NCBI RefSeq assembly: GCF_003590835.1
Contig: NZ_QYUQ01000002.1
Span: forward strand, 744,001-808,000
Length of the DNA: 64,000 nt
DNA from: Noviherbaspirillum sedimenti
Lineage (GTDB): Bacteria > Pseudomonadota > Gammaproteobacteria > Burkholderiales > Burkholderiaceae_D
Direction: 5' to 3'
Positions 1-8,875 of this stretch are shown in pieces. The notes beneath the pieces were generated by a model. That model did no database searches, was not told where the DNA came from, and saw nothing but the letters and a program-made list of their open reading frames with translations. A program made the translations under genes and the position numbers. Within the stretch, counting starts at the first letter, position 1. Every line of letters starts with the position of its first letter.

Positions 1-327
1 CCCAGGCAGGAACCAGAGCCATGCCAGCAGGTAGCGCATGATTGCACGCCAAACCCTTAACGGCTTGCCATCCGCGCTGACCAGGCGGATGTGCCAGGTT
101 TTCATGGCCAGGGTCTGGCCGCCATGGATCCAGAACCAGACAAAATAGATGCCCATCACCAGCAACAGCCAGATCTGCTGGGCATGCCGCAGATACAGGG
201 CGTGCCGCTGCTGCAGGAGCGTGGAAAATAGCCAACCGGCAATGAACAGGACGCCGAACAGCAGCATGCCTTCATACAGCATGCTTGCCAGGCGGCGTCT
301 CAAGGGTGGGGCAAGGGTATCCAGCAA
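1..327 (-). CDS. RDD family membrane protein (3' end outside window)
   Basis: The minus-strand frame reads through two hydrophobic segments (around LLFGVLFIAGWLF and IWLLLVMGIYFVWFWI), then an arginine- and tryptophan-containing stretch ending LVSADGKPLRVWRAIMRY at the window edge, which is typical of the RDD membrane family. The gene runs off the left edge, so its C-terminus is unseen. No ATG is available after the stop of the upstream gene. A TTG at 325-327 is the most plausible start; an ATT further upstream is possible. It is the last visible gene of a sigma factor-DUF3619-DUF3106-RDD operon, 14 bp after the DUF3106 stop. Function is unknown beyond being an inner-membrane protein; the start is uncertain. 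Confidence 0.75.
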   Translation of the reverse strand, partial: MLDTLAPPLRRRLASMLYEGMLLFGVLFIAGWLFSTLLQQRHALYLRHAQQIWLLLVMGIYFVWFWIHGGQTLAMKTWHIRLVSADGKPLRVWRAIMRYLLAWLWFLPG

Positions 328-341
328 CGTAGACGATCGAA

Positions 342-1091
342 TTATTTTGGTGAGTAGGAAAGCGGTCCGCCCAGCGATTCAGCAGGACTTGCCGCCGGTG
401 GCACGGCAGCGGGGGGCGTTGTCGGCGGCGCCATTGTCGCTGCCACGGCACTGTCTGCCTCGGACGGACCGGATGGTAGCACAGGCGCGGCCGGTTTTGC
501 CGGTTTGGGCTGGTGGCGATTGGCCTGCGGATGCGGCAGGTTGGTGACGTTTTTCTTTTTTTCCGCCCTGGCTGCCAGTTTCTGCTTTTCTTCGTCCGGC
601 AGGCTTTGGTACTGTTCCCATTTGGCTGATTTCTGGTCAGCATCGAGCTTCTTGGCGCGCGCGTAGCTTTCACGCGCGGTGCGCCGTTGTTCCGGTGTCA
701 GTTGCGTCCACTCGCGCATGCGGGTTTGCAGTCGTTGCTGTTCTTCCGGTGCCATTTGCGCATATCTGGCGGCGATTTCCAGCCATTTCTTTTTGCGGAT
801 CGGACCCAGGCTATCCCATTCGGCGGCCAGGGGCGCCAGTGCCTGCCGCTGCGCGGGCGTCAATTCGGTCCAGCTTTGCCGTTTGGCCGAGGACGTCGCC
901 ATGCCCGCGCCTGGTACTACGCCCTTTTGCGCCGGCGCGGCGGTGTTTTGTCCTGGGGGTAGGGCGCTTCCCGCTGCGGGTGCATCGGTACGGCTGCAGG
1001 CGGCGCACAGCAGCAGGCCGGCTATACCGAGCAGCCGGCCCGGTTTGTGCAACACGGCAGCCAATGCTGCAATCGCCTGGAACCCCGTCAT
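342..1091 (-). CDS. DUF3106 domain lipoprotein-like protein
   Basis: A 249-residue protein with a hydrophobic N-terminus ending LLLCAACS, which resembles a lipobox although the -3 residue is unusual, so export with lipid anchoring is likely but not certain. The middle (about residues 65-165) carries repeated WxxLTPxQR units (WTELTPAQRQAL, WTQLTPEQRR) characteristic of DUF3106, followed by a Lys-rich segment and a Pro/Ala-rich low-complexity tail. It starts 2 bp after the DUF3619 stop and belongs to the sigma-factor operon. The role is unknown; the family is periplasmic and helical. Confidence 0.8.
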   Translation of the reverse strand: MTGFQAIAALAAVLHKPGRLLGIAGLLLCAACSRTDAPAAGSALPPGQNTAAPAQKGVVPGAGMATSSAKRQSWTELTPAQRQALAPLAAEWDSLGPIRKKKWLEIAARYAQMAPEEQQRLQTRMREWTQLTPEQRRTARESYARAKKLDADQKSAKWEQYQSLPDEEKQKLAARAEKKKNVTNLPHPQANRHQPKPAKPAAPVLPSGPSEADSAVAATMAPPTTPPAAVPPAASPAESLGGPLSYSPK

Positions 1092-1093
1092 GT

Positions 1094-1495
1094 CTATTCG
1101 TCCCGCGTCGCCAGGTAGGCGTTGAATCCCTGGTCGACATAAGCCGACACGGGAAGCTCATCCGACAGCACGGCAACGTCCATTTCAGCCAGTTCCGCGA
1201 TGCGCTGTTCCTGCTCAAACTGGTATAGCCCGATGAAGACCAGTGCGCCTGCGAGCAAAGGCGTGGCCACGCCCAATCGGCCCAGCCATGACAGTGGTTC
1301 CTGAAAGTAGTTGCCAATTTGTCCTGCCAGGGCCAAGCTAGGGATGCGCCGCCGCAATGGCTCCGGTTTTTTGCGGGAAAGTGCGATTTTGCGCGCGGAA
1401 GACAGGCGTTCCGCAGTGGAGTCCGGGAGATTGTCCAGATTCTGGTCAAGCGCATGCTTGACTTGGTAGGCAAAATTCAGGTCTTTGGCGTTCAT
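1094..1495 (-). CDS. DUF3619 family single-pass membrane protein
   Basis: 133 residues starting MNAKDLNFAYQVKHALDQNL, with one transmembrane segment near residues 80-100 (VATPLLAGALVFIGLY) and an acidic tail. The ATG at 1493-1495 overlaps the TGA of the sigma-factor gene (ATGA), implying translational coupling. Burkholderiales genomes commonly place a DUF3619 protein directly behind an ECF-like sigma factor. The N-terminal cytoplasmic domain plus single TM resembles the topology of an anti-sigma factor, so it may restrain its neighbour; that is inference from topology and context. A longer upstream in-frame extension exists but lies inside the sigma gene and is not needed. Confidence 0.8.
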   Translation of the reverse strand: MNAKDLNFAYQVKHALDQNLDNLPDSTAERLSSARKIALSRKKPEPLRRRIPSLALAGQIGNYFQEPLSWLGRLGVATPLLAGALVFIGLYQFEQEQRIAELAEMDVAVLSDELPVSAYVDQGFNAYLATRDE

Positions 1496-2061
1496 AAGTA
1501 AATTCCCTTGGCTTTCAGCGCGCGTGCCAGTGCATGAGTTGCTCTTGAGCAATGTGTTTTGACGCTCCCTTCCGTACATCCCATTGCGGCTGCAGTCTCG
1601 GCGACGTCCAATTCTTCCCAATAACGCATCAGGAAGGCTTGGCGTTGACGTGCTGGCAGCTTTTGTACCTCGTCGTCTATGATCGCCAGGACTTGCGCGC
1701 GTTCCAGTTTGTCGGCGCCGGACTCGGTTGCTTCAGTGCCGGCGTCGGATACGTAATTTTCCAGCAAATCGAATTCATCGTCTTCGTCCTTGCTGCCGGA
1801 CAGGCTGGAAAACAGGCTGACCCAGGTGTTACGTACCTTTTCGCGCCGGAAGTGGTCGAGAATGGTGTTTTGCAGAATGCGCTGGAACAGCGGGGCCAGT
1901 TCGGCCGCCGGCTTGTCGCCGTATTTCTCGGCCAGCTTGATCATGGCATCCTGCACAATGTCGAGCGCTGCCTCGTCCTTGTGGACGGCATAGACGGCCT
2001 GTTTGAATGCGCGGCGCTCGACATTTTCGAGGAAATCAGAAAGTTCTTTATCGGTTGCCAT
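1492..2061 (-). CDS. RNA polymerase sigma factor, sigma-70/ECF type
   Basis: 189 residues beginning MATDKELSDFLENVERRAFK. Region 2 lies around residues 15-85 (AALDIVQDAMIKLAEKYGD ... RILQNTILDHFRREKV) and region 4 around residues 125-185 (LPARQRQAFLMRYWEELDVAETAAAMGCTEG ... KTHCSRATHALARAL), the helix-turn-helix that reads the -35 element. An acidic linker separates them. The ATG at 2061 is preferred over an upstream in-frame ATG, whose extra residues look non-coding. The operon continues with DUF3619, DUF3106 and RDD membrane proteins, which suggests a role in envelope homeostasis (inference). Confidence 0.88.
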   Translation of the reverse strand: MATDKELSDFLENVERRAFKQAVYAVHKDEAALDIVQDAMIKLAEKYGDKPAAELAPLFQRILQNTILDHFRREKVRNTWVSLFSSLSGSKDEDDEFDLLENYVSDAGTEATESGADKLERAQVLAIIDDEVQKLPARQRQAFLMRYWEELDVAETAAAMGCTEGSVKTHCSRATHALARALKAKGIYL

Positions 2062-2594
2062 GCGATGGGGCGCGTCAGTGAAAAGGACGCCGCCGCTGAG
2101 GTGCCTAGGACCAGATCTAATTGGGTGCTGTATTGCAAACTGTGCGCATGCTAGCAAAAATGCCATGGCTTGTGCAGATTTTTTATTGAAAATCCTTGAT
2201 TTCAAAGGGAATTAACTGAATATCACTTGACCAAAACGAAGCGGCGCATTAACGTATCATTCCCTTCGACATCCCGAGGGGAACTTTCGTCCGTCTGCAC
2301 GCGGCCCAAGATGCCGGATGCCTGGCGGACATGCTTCACTTTGCAAGCTGTTTGCTCTAACCCATGCCACAAGCGTGAGGGACTTGCGAGCCTGTCAGAC
2401 AGGCTTTTTGCGTTGCCCTGGAAAACCCCCGGCTGAACGAGTGGCGCTTAGCGCTGGTTTGAACCGCATCTATGGATGCGCACCGAATCAGCGTGACCGC
2501 CCACACAAGGGAAGCCGCTGGAACCATTGTCGCGCACAGTCCCGCCAGGAGAGAGCATCCGATCAATTTCCAATGGACCTTGAAAGGACGTAGT
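2062..2594 (+). promoter_or_regulatory. Long leader / intergenic region upstream of ilvB
   Basis: 533 bp between the divergent sigma-factor gene and ilvB with no convincing gene. The plus strand carries two hairpins: a 7-bp stem followed by a T-run at 2389-2409 (listed separately) and a second stem around 2466-2482 (CGCATC/GATGCG). The length, and an intrinsic-terminator-like structure about 190 bp before the start codon, fit a leader that regulates branched-chain amino acid synthesis. I could not find a leader peptide rich in Ile/Leu/Val codons, so classical ribosome-mediated attenuation is not supported. Confidence 0.5.
2389..2409 (+). terminator. Putative attenuator/terminator in ilvB leader
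   Basis: AGCCTGT pairs with ACAGGCT around a 3-nt loop and is followed directly by TTTT. It lies about 190 bp upstream of the ilvB start on the coding strand, so read-through would be needed for expression if transcription starts upstream. The stem is short, so strength is uncertain. Confidence 0.5.
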
Positions 2595-4310
2595 ATGAGT
2601 TCAGAAATCACCGGCGCAGAGATCGTCGTGCGCTGTCTTGCCGATGAAGGTGTCGAACACGTTTTCGGCTATCCCGGTGGCGCCGTGCTGTATATCTATG
2701 ACGCCATCTTCAATCAGGAAAAATTCCAGCATATTCTGGTGCGCCACGAGCAGGCCGCGGTGCATGCGGCGGATGCCTATTCGCGCAGTTCGACCAAGGT
2801 CGGCGTGGCGATCGTCACCTCCGGCCCGGGCGTGACCAATGCCGTGACCGGCCTGGCGACCGCCTACATGGATTCGATCCCGATGGTGGTCATTTCCGGC
2901 CAGGTGCCGTCGACTGCGATCGGCCAGGATGCTTTCCAGGAATGCGACACGGTCGGCATCACTCGCCCTTGCGTCAAGCACAACTTCCTGGTCAAGGATG
3001 TCAGGGACCTGGCATCCACCATGAAAAAAGCGTTCTTTATCGCCACGACTGGCCGTCCCGGCCCGGTGCTGGTCGATATTCCCAAAGACATCACGATGCA
3101 CAAGTGCGCCTACGACTATCCGAAGGAAGTCGAGATGCGCTCCTACAAGCCGGTGGAGAAGGGCCATGCCGGCCAGATCCGCAAGGCGGTGCAAATGCTG
3201 CTGCAAGCCGAGCGCCCCATGATCTACGCCGGTGGCGGCGTGATCCTGGCCGATGCTGCGCCGGAACTGAACAAGCTGGTCGATCGTCTCGGTTACCCTT
3301 GCACCAACACCCTGATGGGCCTGGGTGGCTACAAGGCCACCAGCGAATTGTCCGTCGGTATGCCGGGCATGCATGGCACCTACGAAGCCAACATGGCGAT
3401 GCAGCACTCGGACGTGCTGATTTCCATCGGCGCGCGCTTCGATGACCGCGTGATCGGCAACCCGAAACATTTCGCCTCGAACTCGCGCAAGATCATTCAT
3501 ATCGATATTGATCCGTCGTCGATTTCCAAGCGCGTCAAGGTCGATGTGCCCATCGTCGGTAACGTCAAGGAAGTCCTGCAGGAATTCCTGGCCCAGCTCG
3601 ACGCTGCGGACACCAGGCCGAACGCCGCCGCACTGGCCGACTGGTGGAAGCAGATCAAGCAGTGGCGCGACCGCGATTGCCTGAAATACGCCGGCTCGGA
3701 CACTGTCATCAAGCCGCAATCGGTGGTCGAGAAGGTCTGGGAAATCACCAAGGGCGATGCCTTCGTCACCTCCGACGTTGGCCAGCACCAGATGTGGGCG
3801 GCGCAATACTACAAGTTCGACAAGCCGCGTCGCTGGATCAATTCCGGCGGCCTGGGCACCATGGGTGTGGGCCTGCCGTACGCCATGGGCGTGCAGATGG
3901 CCAATCCTGGCGCGACGGTTGCCTGCATCACCGGCGAAGCCTCGATCCAGATGTGCATCCAGGAACTGGCGACGTGCAAGCAGTACCACCTGACGCCCAA
4001 GATCATTTTGCTGAATAACCGCTTCCTCGGCATGGTGCGCCAGTGGCAGCAGATCGATTACGGTTCCCGCTATTCCGAGTCGTACATGGATTCGCTGCCG
4101 GACTTTACCAAGCTGGCGGAGTCCTTCGGTCATGTCGGCATGAAAATCGAAAATCCGCGCGATGTCGATGGCGCATTGAAGGATGCCTTTGCCATGAAGG
4201 ACAGGCTGGTATTCATGAATTTCATCACTGACCAGACCGAAAATGTCTGGCCGATGGTGAAGGCCGGCAAGGGCTTGACTGAAATGCTGCTGGGCTCGGA
4301 GGATCTGTAA
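2595..4310 (+). CDS. ilvB: Acetolactate synthase, catalytic subunit
   Basis: 571 residues. The ThDP-dependent enzyme condenses two pyruvates, or pyruvate and 2-oxobutyrate, in the first common step of valine, leucine and isoleucine synthesis. The catalytic Glu52 lies in RHEQAAVHAADAYSR, the FAD-linked middle domain spans about residues 190-330, and the C-terminal ThDP domain carries TGEASIQMCIQEL at about 446-458 followed by NNRFLGMVRQWQ. The usual GDG of this motif is GEA here, a form I recall in betaproteobacterial enzymes and so not a defect. The start at 2595 has GAAAGGA about 6 bp upstream; longer in-frame extensions look non-coding. The regulatory subunit follows after 2 bp. Confidence 0.97.
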   Translation: MSSEITGAEIVVRCLADEGVEHVFGYPGGAVLYIYDAIFNQEKFQHILVRHEQAAVHAADAYSRSSTKVGVAIVTSGPGVTNAVTGLATAYMDSIPMVVISGQVPSTAIGQDAFQECDTVGITRPCVKHNFLVKDVRDLASTMKKAFFIATTGRPGPVLVDIPKDITMHKCAYDYPKEVEMRSYKPVEKGHAGQIRKAVQMLLQAERPMIYAGGGVILADAAPELNKLVDRLGYPCTNTLMGLGGYKATSELSVGMPGMHGTYEANMAMQHSDVLISIGARFDDRVIGNPKHFASNSRKIIHIDIDPSSISKRVKVDVPIVGNVKEVLQEFLAQLDAADTRPNAAALADWWKQIKQWRDRDCLKYAGSDTVIKPQSVVEKVWEITKGDAFVTSDVGQHQMWAAQYYKFDKPRRWINSGGLGTMGVGLPYAMGVQMANPGATVACITGEASIQMCIQELATCKQYHLTPKIILLNNRFLGMVRQWQQIDYGSRYSESYMDSLPDFTKLAESFGHVGMKIENPRDVDGALKDAFAMKDRLVFMNFITDQTENVWPMVKAGKGLTEMLLGSEDL

Positions 4311-4312
4311 TC

Positions 4313-4804
4313 ATGCGACATATCATTTCTATATTGCTGGAAAACGAAGCAGGCGCCCTGTCGCGTGTGGTGGGCCTGTTTTCGGCGCGCGGTTATAACA
4401 TCGAAACCCTGACCGTGGCCCCGACCGAAGACGCAACCCTGTCGCGCATGACCATTGCGACGACCGGTTCCGACGATGTGATCGAACAGATCACCAAGCA
4501 CCTGAATCGCCTGATCGAGGTGGTGAAGGTGGTGGATCTGACTGAAGGCGCGCATATCGAGCGCGAACTGATGCTGATCAAGGTGCGTGCGGTGGGCAAG
4601 GAACGCGAGGAAATGAAGCGGACCGCCGACATTTTCCGTGGCCGCATCATTGATGTCACTGAGAAAACCTATACGATCGAACTGACCGGCAACAAGGGCA
4701 AGCTCGACGCCTTCATCGATGCCATCGATCGCACTGCGATCCTGGAAACCGTGCGTACCGGTGGATCCGGCATTGGCCGCGGCGAGCGGATACTCAAGGT
4801 ATAA
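4313..4804 (+). CDS. ilvN: Acetolactate synthase, regulatory (ACT) subunit
   Basis: 163 residues, the length of the IlvH-type small subunit. The N-terminal ACT domain (MRHIISILLENEAGALSRVV, residues 1-75) binds valine for feedback inhibition and activates the large subunit; the second ACT-like half ends with the conserved SGIGRGERILKV. It begins 2 bp after the ilvB stop, so the two subunits are co-translated. IlvC follows after 83 bp with its own AT-rich upstream region, leaving open a separate promoter for ilvC (a TATAAAAT stretch lies at about 4820). Confidence 0.96.
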   Translation: MRHIISILLENEAGALSRVVGLFSARGYNIETLTVAPTEDATLSRMTIATTGSDDVIEQITKHLNRLIEVVKVVDLTEGAHIERELMLIKVRAVGKEREEMKRTADIFRGRIIDVTEKTYTIELTGNKGKLDAFIDAIDRTAILETVRTGGSGIGRGERILKV

Positions 4805-4878
4805 GAAGATTAATCAGTTATAAAATGTTGGGCACAGCGTACCGCTGCTCCCAAAATTAAAATTTATTTGAAAATTAG

Positions 4879-5904
<1,026 letters not shown>

Positions 5905-5948
5905 GCAAAACCTTTGACCAACTGGACTCCAGTCTGGTTAAACTGAAT

Positions 5949-5977
5949 GGGGCGTACAGGGTGTACGCCCCTTTTTT
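5949..5977 (+). terminator. Intrinsic terminator after ilvC
   Basis: GGGGCGTAC pairs with GTACGCCCC around a 5-nt loop (AGGGT), followed by six T residues. This is a 9-bp GC-rich stem 45 bp downstream of the ilvC stop. Confidence 0.9.
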
Positions 5978-5991
5978 ACTGGAGGTTCGTA

Positions 5992-6777
5992 ATGATGCGG
6001 ATGGATAAAATTCTGTTGGCGCTGGCATGTGCCGCAACGATGGCATCAGCCCAGGCCCAGGCGCCGCTGTCGGTATCAGCGTCGGCCGGTGTGCAAACTG
6101 CAGGCACGCTGGTGATCGTGCCTGCCTATGGCGAAGTGACGCAGGCCAATGACGAGGCGCGCGCAAACTTCATGATCGAGGAGCAGGACAAGGATAAGGC
6201 AACAGCGGCTTCGCGCGTCAACCTGAAGATGAAGCAGGGTACCGAGATCATCCGCCAGGCAGATCCGCAGGCCCGCCTCAAGACCCATGGCTATTACACC
6301 TATCCAGTCTACAGCGACGAGCCGGTGCAGCCGCGCGCGGGCAATGTCACCCGACCCCGGCAGCCGGTCGGCTGGCGCGTCGGCCAGTACCTGGAAGTGC
6401 GGACGCTCAATTTGCAGGCTCTGCCAAAAATCGTCGCCGCCGCGCAAAAATTATTGGCGCTGAATGGCTTACAATTTGGCTTGAGCGATGCCGCCACCGG
6501 CAAGCTCGACCAGCAGCGCATCGAGGCCAGCTATAAAAACCTGAATGAACGCATCGCCGCGATCGCCAGGGCGATGGGACGGCGTCCGGCGGAGGCGGTG
6601 CTGGAAATGGTCGACTTCGAGGCTTCCGGCGCCTATGCGCCGCAGGCCGACATGGCGCGCGCCAAGACCATGAGCATGGCGGCGAGCAGGGAGGCGGCGC
6701 CAGTCGAAGAGCCCAGCTTCGAGCCCGGCGAAACGACTTTGCAAATGCGCGTGGTCGGCAAAGTAAAATTTAAATAA
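5992..6777 (+). CDS. SIMPL (DUF541) domain periplasmic protein
   Basis: 261 residues with a clear signal peptide (KILLALACAATMASAQA, cleavage near residue 23). The mature part follows the SIMPL/DUF541 pattern: a beta-strand entry GTLVIVPAYGEVTQANDEARANF, a long helix with KQGTEIIRQADPQARLKTHGYYTYPVYS, then LEVRTLNLQALPKIVAAAQK. Members are exported proteins of poorly known function. A GGAGG site at 5981-5985 and tandem ATGs at 5992/5995 set the start. It is followed by a small lipoprotein 26 bp later, in the same direction. Confidence 0.85.
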   Translation: MMRMDKILLALACAATMASAQAQAPLSVSASAGVQTAGTLVIVPAYGEVTQANDEARANFMIEEQDKDKATAASRVNLKMKQGTEIIRQADPQARLKTHGYYTYPVYSDEPVQPRAGNVTRPRQPVGWRVGQYLEVRTLNLQALPKIVAAAQKLLALNGLQFGLSDAATGKLDQQRIEASYKNLNERIAAIARAMGRRPAEAVLEMVDFEASGAYAPQADMARAKTMSMAASREAAPVEEPSFEPGETTLQMRVVGKVKFK

Positions 6778-6802
6778 CAGGGTGGACGTAACAGGGTGGA
6801 CG
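6775..6802 (+). repeat. 14-bp perfect tandem duplication spanning a stop codon and RBS
   Basis: The unit TAACAGGGTGGACG occurs twice head to tail, beginning with the TAA stop of the SIMPL gene and ending 1 bp before the ATG of the following lipoprotein. It duplicates the purine-rich AGGGTGGA stretch that probably serves as that gene's ribosome-binding site. Confidence 0.95.
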
Positions 6803-6803
6803 T

Positions 6804-7007
6804 ATGACGCGTAAACTGTCGGGCAGGATGCTTGCGGCGATCGCGATCGCCGTCGTGGCCGTGACTGGCGCATGCCAGCCGTCCGCGCCGCCGCCCGACC
6901 TCGTCAAGAGCCAGCGTGAAGCGCTGGACAAGGCGAAGGCGGTAGAAGGGCTGCTGCAGCAACAGGGGCGGGACCAGAAGCAGGCTGTTGACGAGGCCGC
7001 CAAGTGA
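6804..7007 (+). CDS. Small lipoprotein of unknown function
   Basis: 67 residues: a positively charged start (MTRKLSGR), a hydrophobic core, and a good lipobox VTGAC with Cys at residue 24, followed by SAPPPDLVKSQREALDKAKAVEG and a Gln/Lys-rich helical tail. This predicts an outer- or inner-membrane lipoprotein about 43 residues long after processing, with amphipathic helix potential. It probably shares a transcript with the SIMPL gene. A 26-bp perfect palindrome follows at 7058-7083. No function can be assigned. Confidence 0.75.
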   Translation: MTRKLSGRMLAAIAIAVVAVTGACQPSAPPPDLVKSQREALDKAKAVEGLLQQQGRDQKQAVDEAAK

Positions 7008-7057
7008 GTTGCCGTCATGGCCGCCGTATGGACCGCCCAGATCACTGACTCGATACC

Positions 7058-7083
7058 GTGTGCGCCAGACGTCTGGCGCACAC
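7058..7083. repeat. 26-bp perfect palindrome upstream of pssA
   Basis: Two 13-nt arms (GTGTGCGCCAGAC and its exact complement) abut with no spacer, followed by TATTTTC. It could be the terminator of the lipoprotein unit (with a weak T-tail) or a protein-binding palindrome 18 bp before the pssA start. Confidence 0.9.
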
Positions 7084-7101
7084 TATTTTCACGGAATTCT
7101 T

Positions 7102-8001
7102 ATGGCAAATTTCCCCCGGCGTAAAGCGCCTAAAAAAATCCCGCTGCTTCCCCGCTCCCGGCACTTGCTCAAAAACAAGCGCCTGGGCCAACTGGATGTC
7201 CTTCCAGAGGAAGCGGAGGCAATCCTGCGGCCGAGCCTGCGCCGGCGCAGCATTTACCTGCTGCCGAATGCCTTCACCACGGCCGCGCTGTTTTGCGGAT
7301 TCTATGCCATCGTGATGGCGATGAACCTGAAGTTCGATTATGCGTCGATTGCCATCTTTGCCGCCATGGTGCTGGATGCGGTCGATGGCCGGGTGGCCCG
7401 CCTGACCCATACCCAAAGCGAATTCGGCGCACAATACGACAGCCTGTCGGACATGGTGTCCTTTGGTGCCGCGCCGGCGCTGGTGGTGTATGTGTGGGCC
7501 TTGCGCGGCCTCGGCGAGACCGGCTGGGGCAAGCTGGGCTGGCTGGCGGCCTTCATCTATTGCGCCTGCGCGGCACTGCGCCTGGCGCGCTTCAATACCA
7601 ATATCGGCGTGGTCGACAAGCGTTATTTCCAGGGCTTGCCGAGTCCGGCGGCCGCGGCCCTGGTGGCCGGCTTCGTCTGGCTGATGGATGACCTTGGCGT
7701 GCCACGCACCGAGCTGAGCTGGGTTGCCTGCGGCATCACCCTGTATGCCGGCCTGACCATGGTGACGAATGTGCCGTTCTACAGCTTCAAGGACGTCAAT
7801 TTCCGCAAGTCGGTGCCATTCATCGCCATCTTCGTCATCGTCCTGATTTTCGTCGCCGTCTCGAGCGATCCGCCCAAGGTCCTGTTCGGCATTTTCGTGC
7901 TGTATGGCCTGTCCGGCTATGCCGTGTATTTCTGGCGGCTGGCCAAGGGAAGGCCGGTCAGCATCATTCAAACCAGTGACGAGTCTCACGAAGAAAAATA
8001 A
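7102..8001 (+). CDS. pssA: CDP-diacylglycerol--serine O-phosphatidyltransferase
   Basis: 299 residues. It transfers phosphatidyl from CDP-diacylglycerol to serine, the committed step to phosphatidylethanolamine, in the inner membrane. The CDP-alcohol phosphotransferase signature is complete: DAVDGRVARLTHTQSEFG then QYDSLSD (D-x2-D-G-x2-A-R-x8-G-x3-D-x3-D), with about six to seven TM segments after a basic N-terminal extension. The ATG at 7102 is preferred; an upstream in-frame start would overlap the lipoprotein gene. The decarboxylase psd, which often neighbours pssA in this group, is not in the window. Confidence 0.93.
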   Translation: MANFPRRKAPKKIPLLPRSRHLLKNKRLGQLDVLPEEAEAILRPSLRRRSIYLLPNAFTTAALFCGFYAIVMAMNLKFDYASIAIFAAMVLDAVDGRVARLTHTQSEFGAQYDSLSDMVSFGAAPALVVYVWALRGLGETGWGKLGWLAAFIYCACAALRLARFNTNIGVVDKRYFQGLPSPAAAALVAGFVWLMDDLGVPRTELSWVACGITLYAGLTMVTNVPFYSFKDVNFRKSVPFIAIFVIVLIFVAVSSDPPKVLFGIFVLYGLSGYAVYFWRLAKGRPVSIIQTSDESHEEK

Positions 8002-8092
8002 TCGGTTTCTTGTTTTGCATCAGACAAAACCGGTGGTCAGGCCTGGCTCCAGATGACATCATGTTTTTTTGTCGTCACCTAAGGAGGGCACT

Positions 8093-8623
8093 ATGGGTTT
8101 GTTGTCATTCATGAAGGAAGCCGGAGAAAAACTGCTGCGCGCAGGCCACCCCAAGCCGGAAGCCGGCCAGCCCGCAAGCGGGCCGGCTTCCGGCGCTGCG
8201 CCGCAGCCGGATTTGCGGGCCAAGGAGCAGGAGCTGGAGCAGGCGATCCGCGACTACATTACGGTGCAACACCTGCCCGCCGAAAGCGTGAACATCGCCT
8301 ACGATTCGGCCAGTGCGACCGTGACCGTCTCGGGCTCGGTGCCGAACCAGCAAGCCAAGGAAAAAATCCTGCTGTGCTGTGGCAATGTGCAAGGCGTGGC
8401 CCACGTCAATGACGAACTCAATGTCGTCCAGACCGAAGCTGCGCCCTCGCAGTGGTATACCGTGCAAAGCGGCGATACCTTGTCCAAGATCGCCAGACAA
8501 TTCTATGGCGATCCCAACAAGTACATGCTGATTTTCGAATCCAACCGGCCGATGCTGAGCGATCCGGACAAGATTTATCCGGGCCAGATGCTGCGCATCC
8601 CCGACCAGGCTTCCCTGCACTGA
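8093..8623 (+). CDS. BON-LysM domain protein (Kbp/YgaU-like)
   Basis: 176 residues: a short amphipathic N-terminus, a Pro/Ala-rich linker, a BON domain (about residues 45-115, SVNIAYDSASATVTVSGSVP ... GVAHVNDELNVV) and a C-terminal LysM domain (about 122-172, YTVQSGDTLSKIARQFYGDP ... KIYPGQMLRIP). The layout matches Escherichia coli Kbp (YgaU), a potassium-binding protein, and related LysM proteins. No signal peptide is seen, so a cytoplasmic location is possible. AAGGAGGG 4-5 bp before the ATG at 8093 fixes the start. Confidence 0.87.
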   Translation: MGLLSFMKEAGEKLLRAGHPKPEAGQPASGPASGAAPQPDLRAKEQELEQAIRDYITVQHLPAESVNIAYDSASATVTVSGSVPNQQAKEKILLCCGNVQGVAHVNDELNVVQTEAAPSQWYTVQSGDTLSKIARQFYGDPNKYMLIFESNRPMLSDPDKIYPGQMLRIPDQASLH

Positions 8624-8670
8624 TCCGCCAATCCACCGTCAATTCCGGCTGTAACCCGCCGGCTGTACCC

Positions 8671-8714
8671 GCCGGCCGTGCCCGCACTCGCGGGGCGGCC
8701 GGCGCCCATTTTAG
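8671..8714 (+). terminator. GC-rich hairpin, probable terminator after the LysM gene
   Basis: GCCGGCC at 8671 pairs with GGCCGGC at 8697-8703, extended by TGCCCGC/GCGGGG pairing inside, followed by GCCCATTTTA. It sits between the LysM gene and leuA. The T-tail is weak. Confidence 0.55.
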
Positions 8715-8875
8715 CTGCCGATTTCACCTGTCGTACCCGTGATTTTTTCGCCGCTTCCAGGCGTAAAATTTCCTATCTATTACAATTCAGGTATTCCCTT
8801 CCGCATGCCAACGTGGCTGTGCCGGACGAAATGCATCTGTATTATTGTTAACATCGCCTTTCCCAGGAGCACACC

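Noticed and set aside
2227..2436. Short plus-strand ORFs as an ilv leader peptide
   Set aside because: They lack runs of Ile, Leu or Val codons and have no ribosome site.
3930..3947. GEA instead of GDG in the acetolactate synthase ThDP motif as a sign of inactivity
   Set aside because: To my knowledge this is the normal form in betaproteobacterial enzymes, and the rest of the protein is intact.
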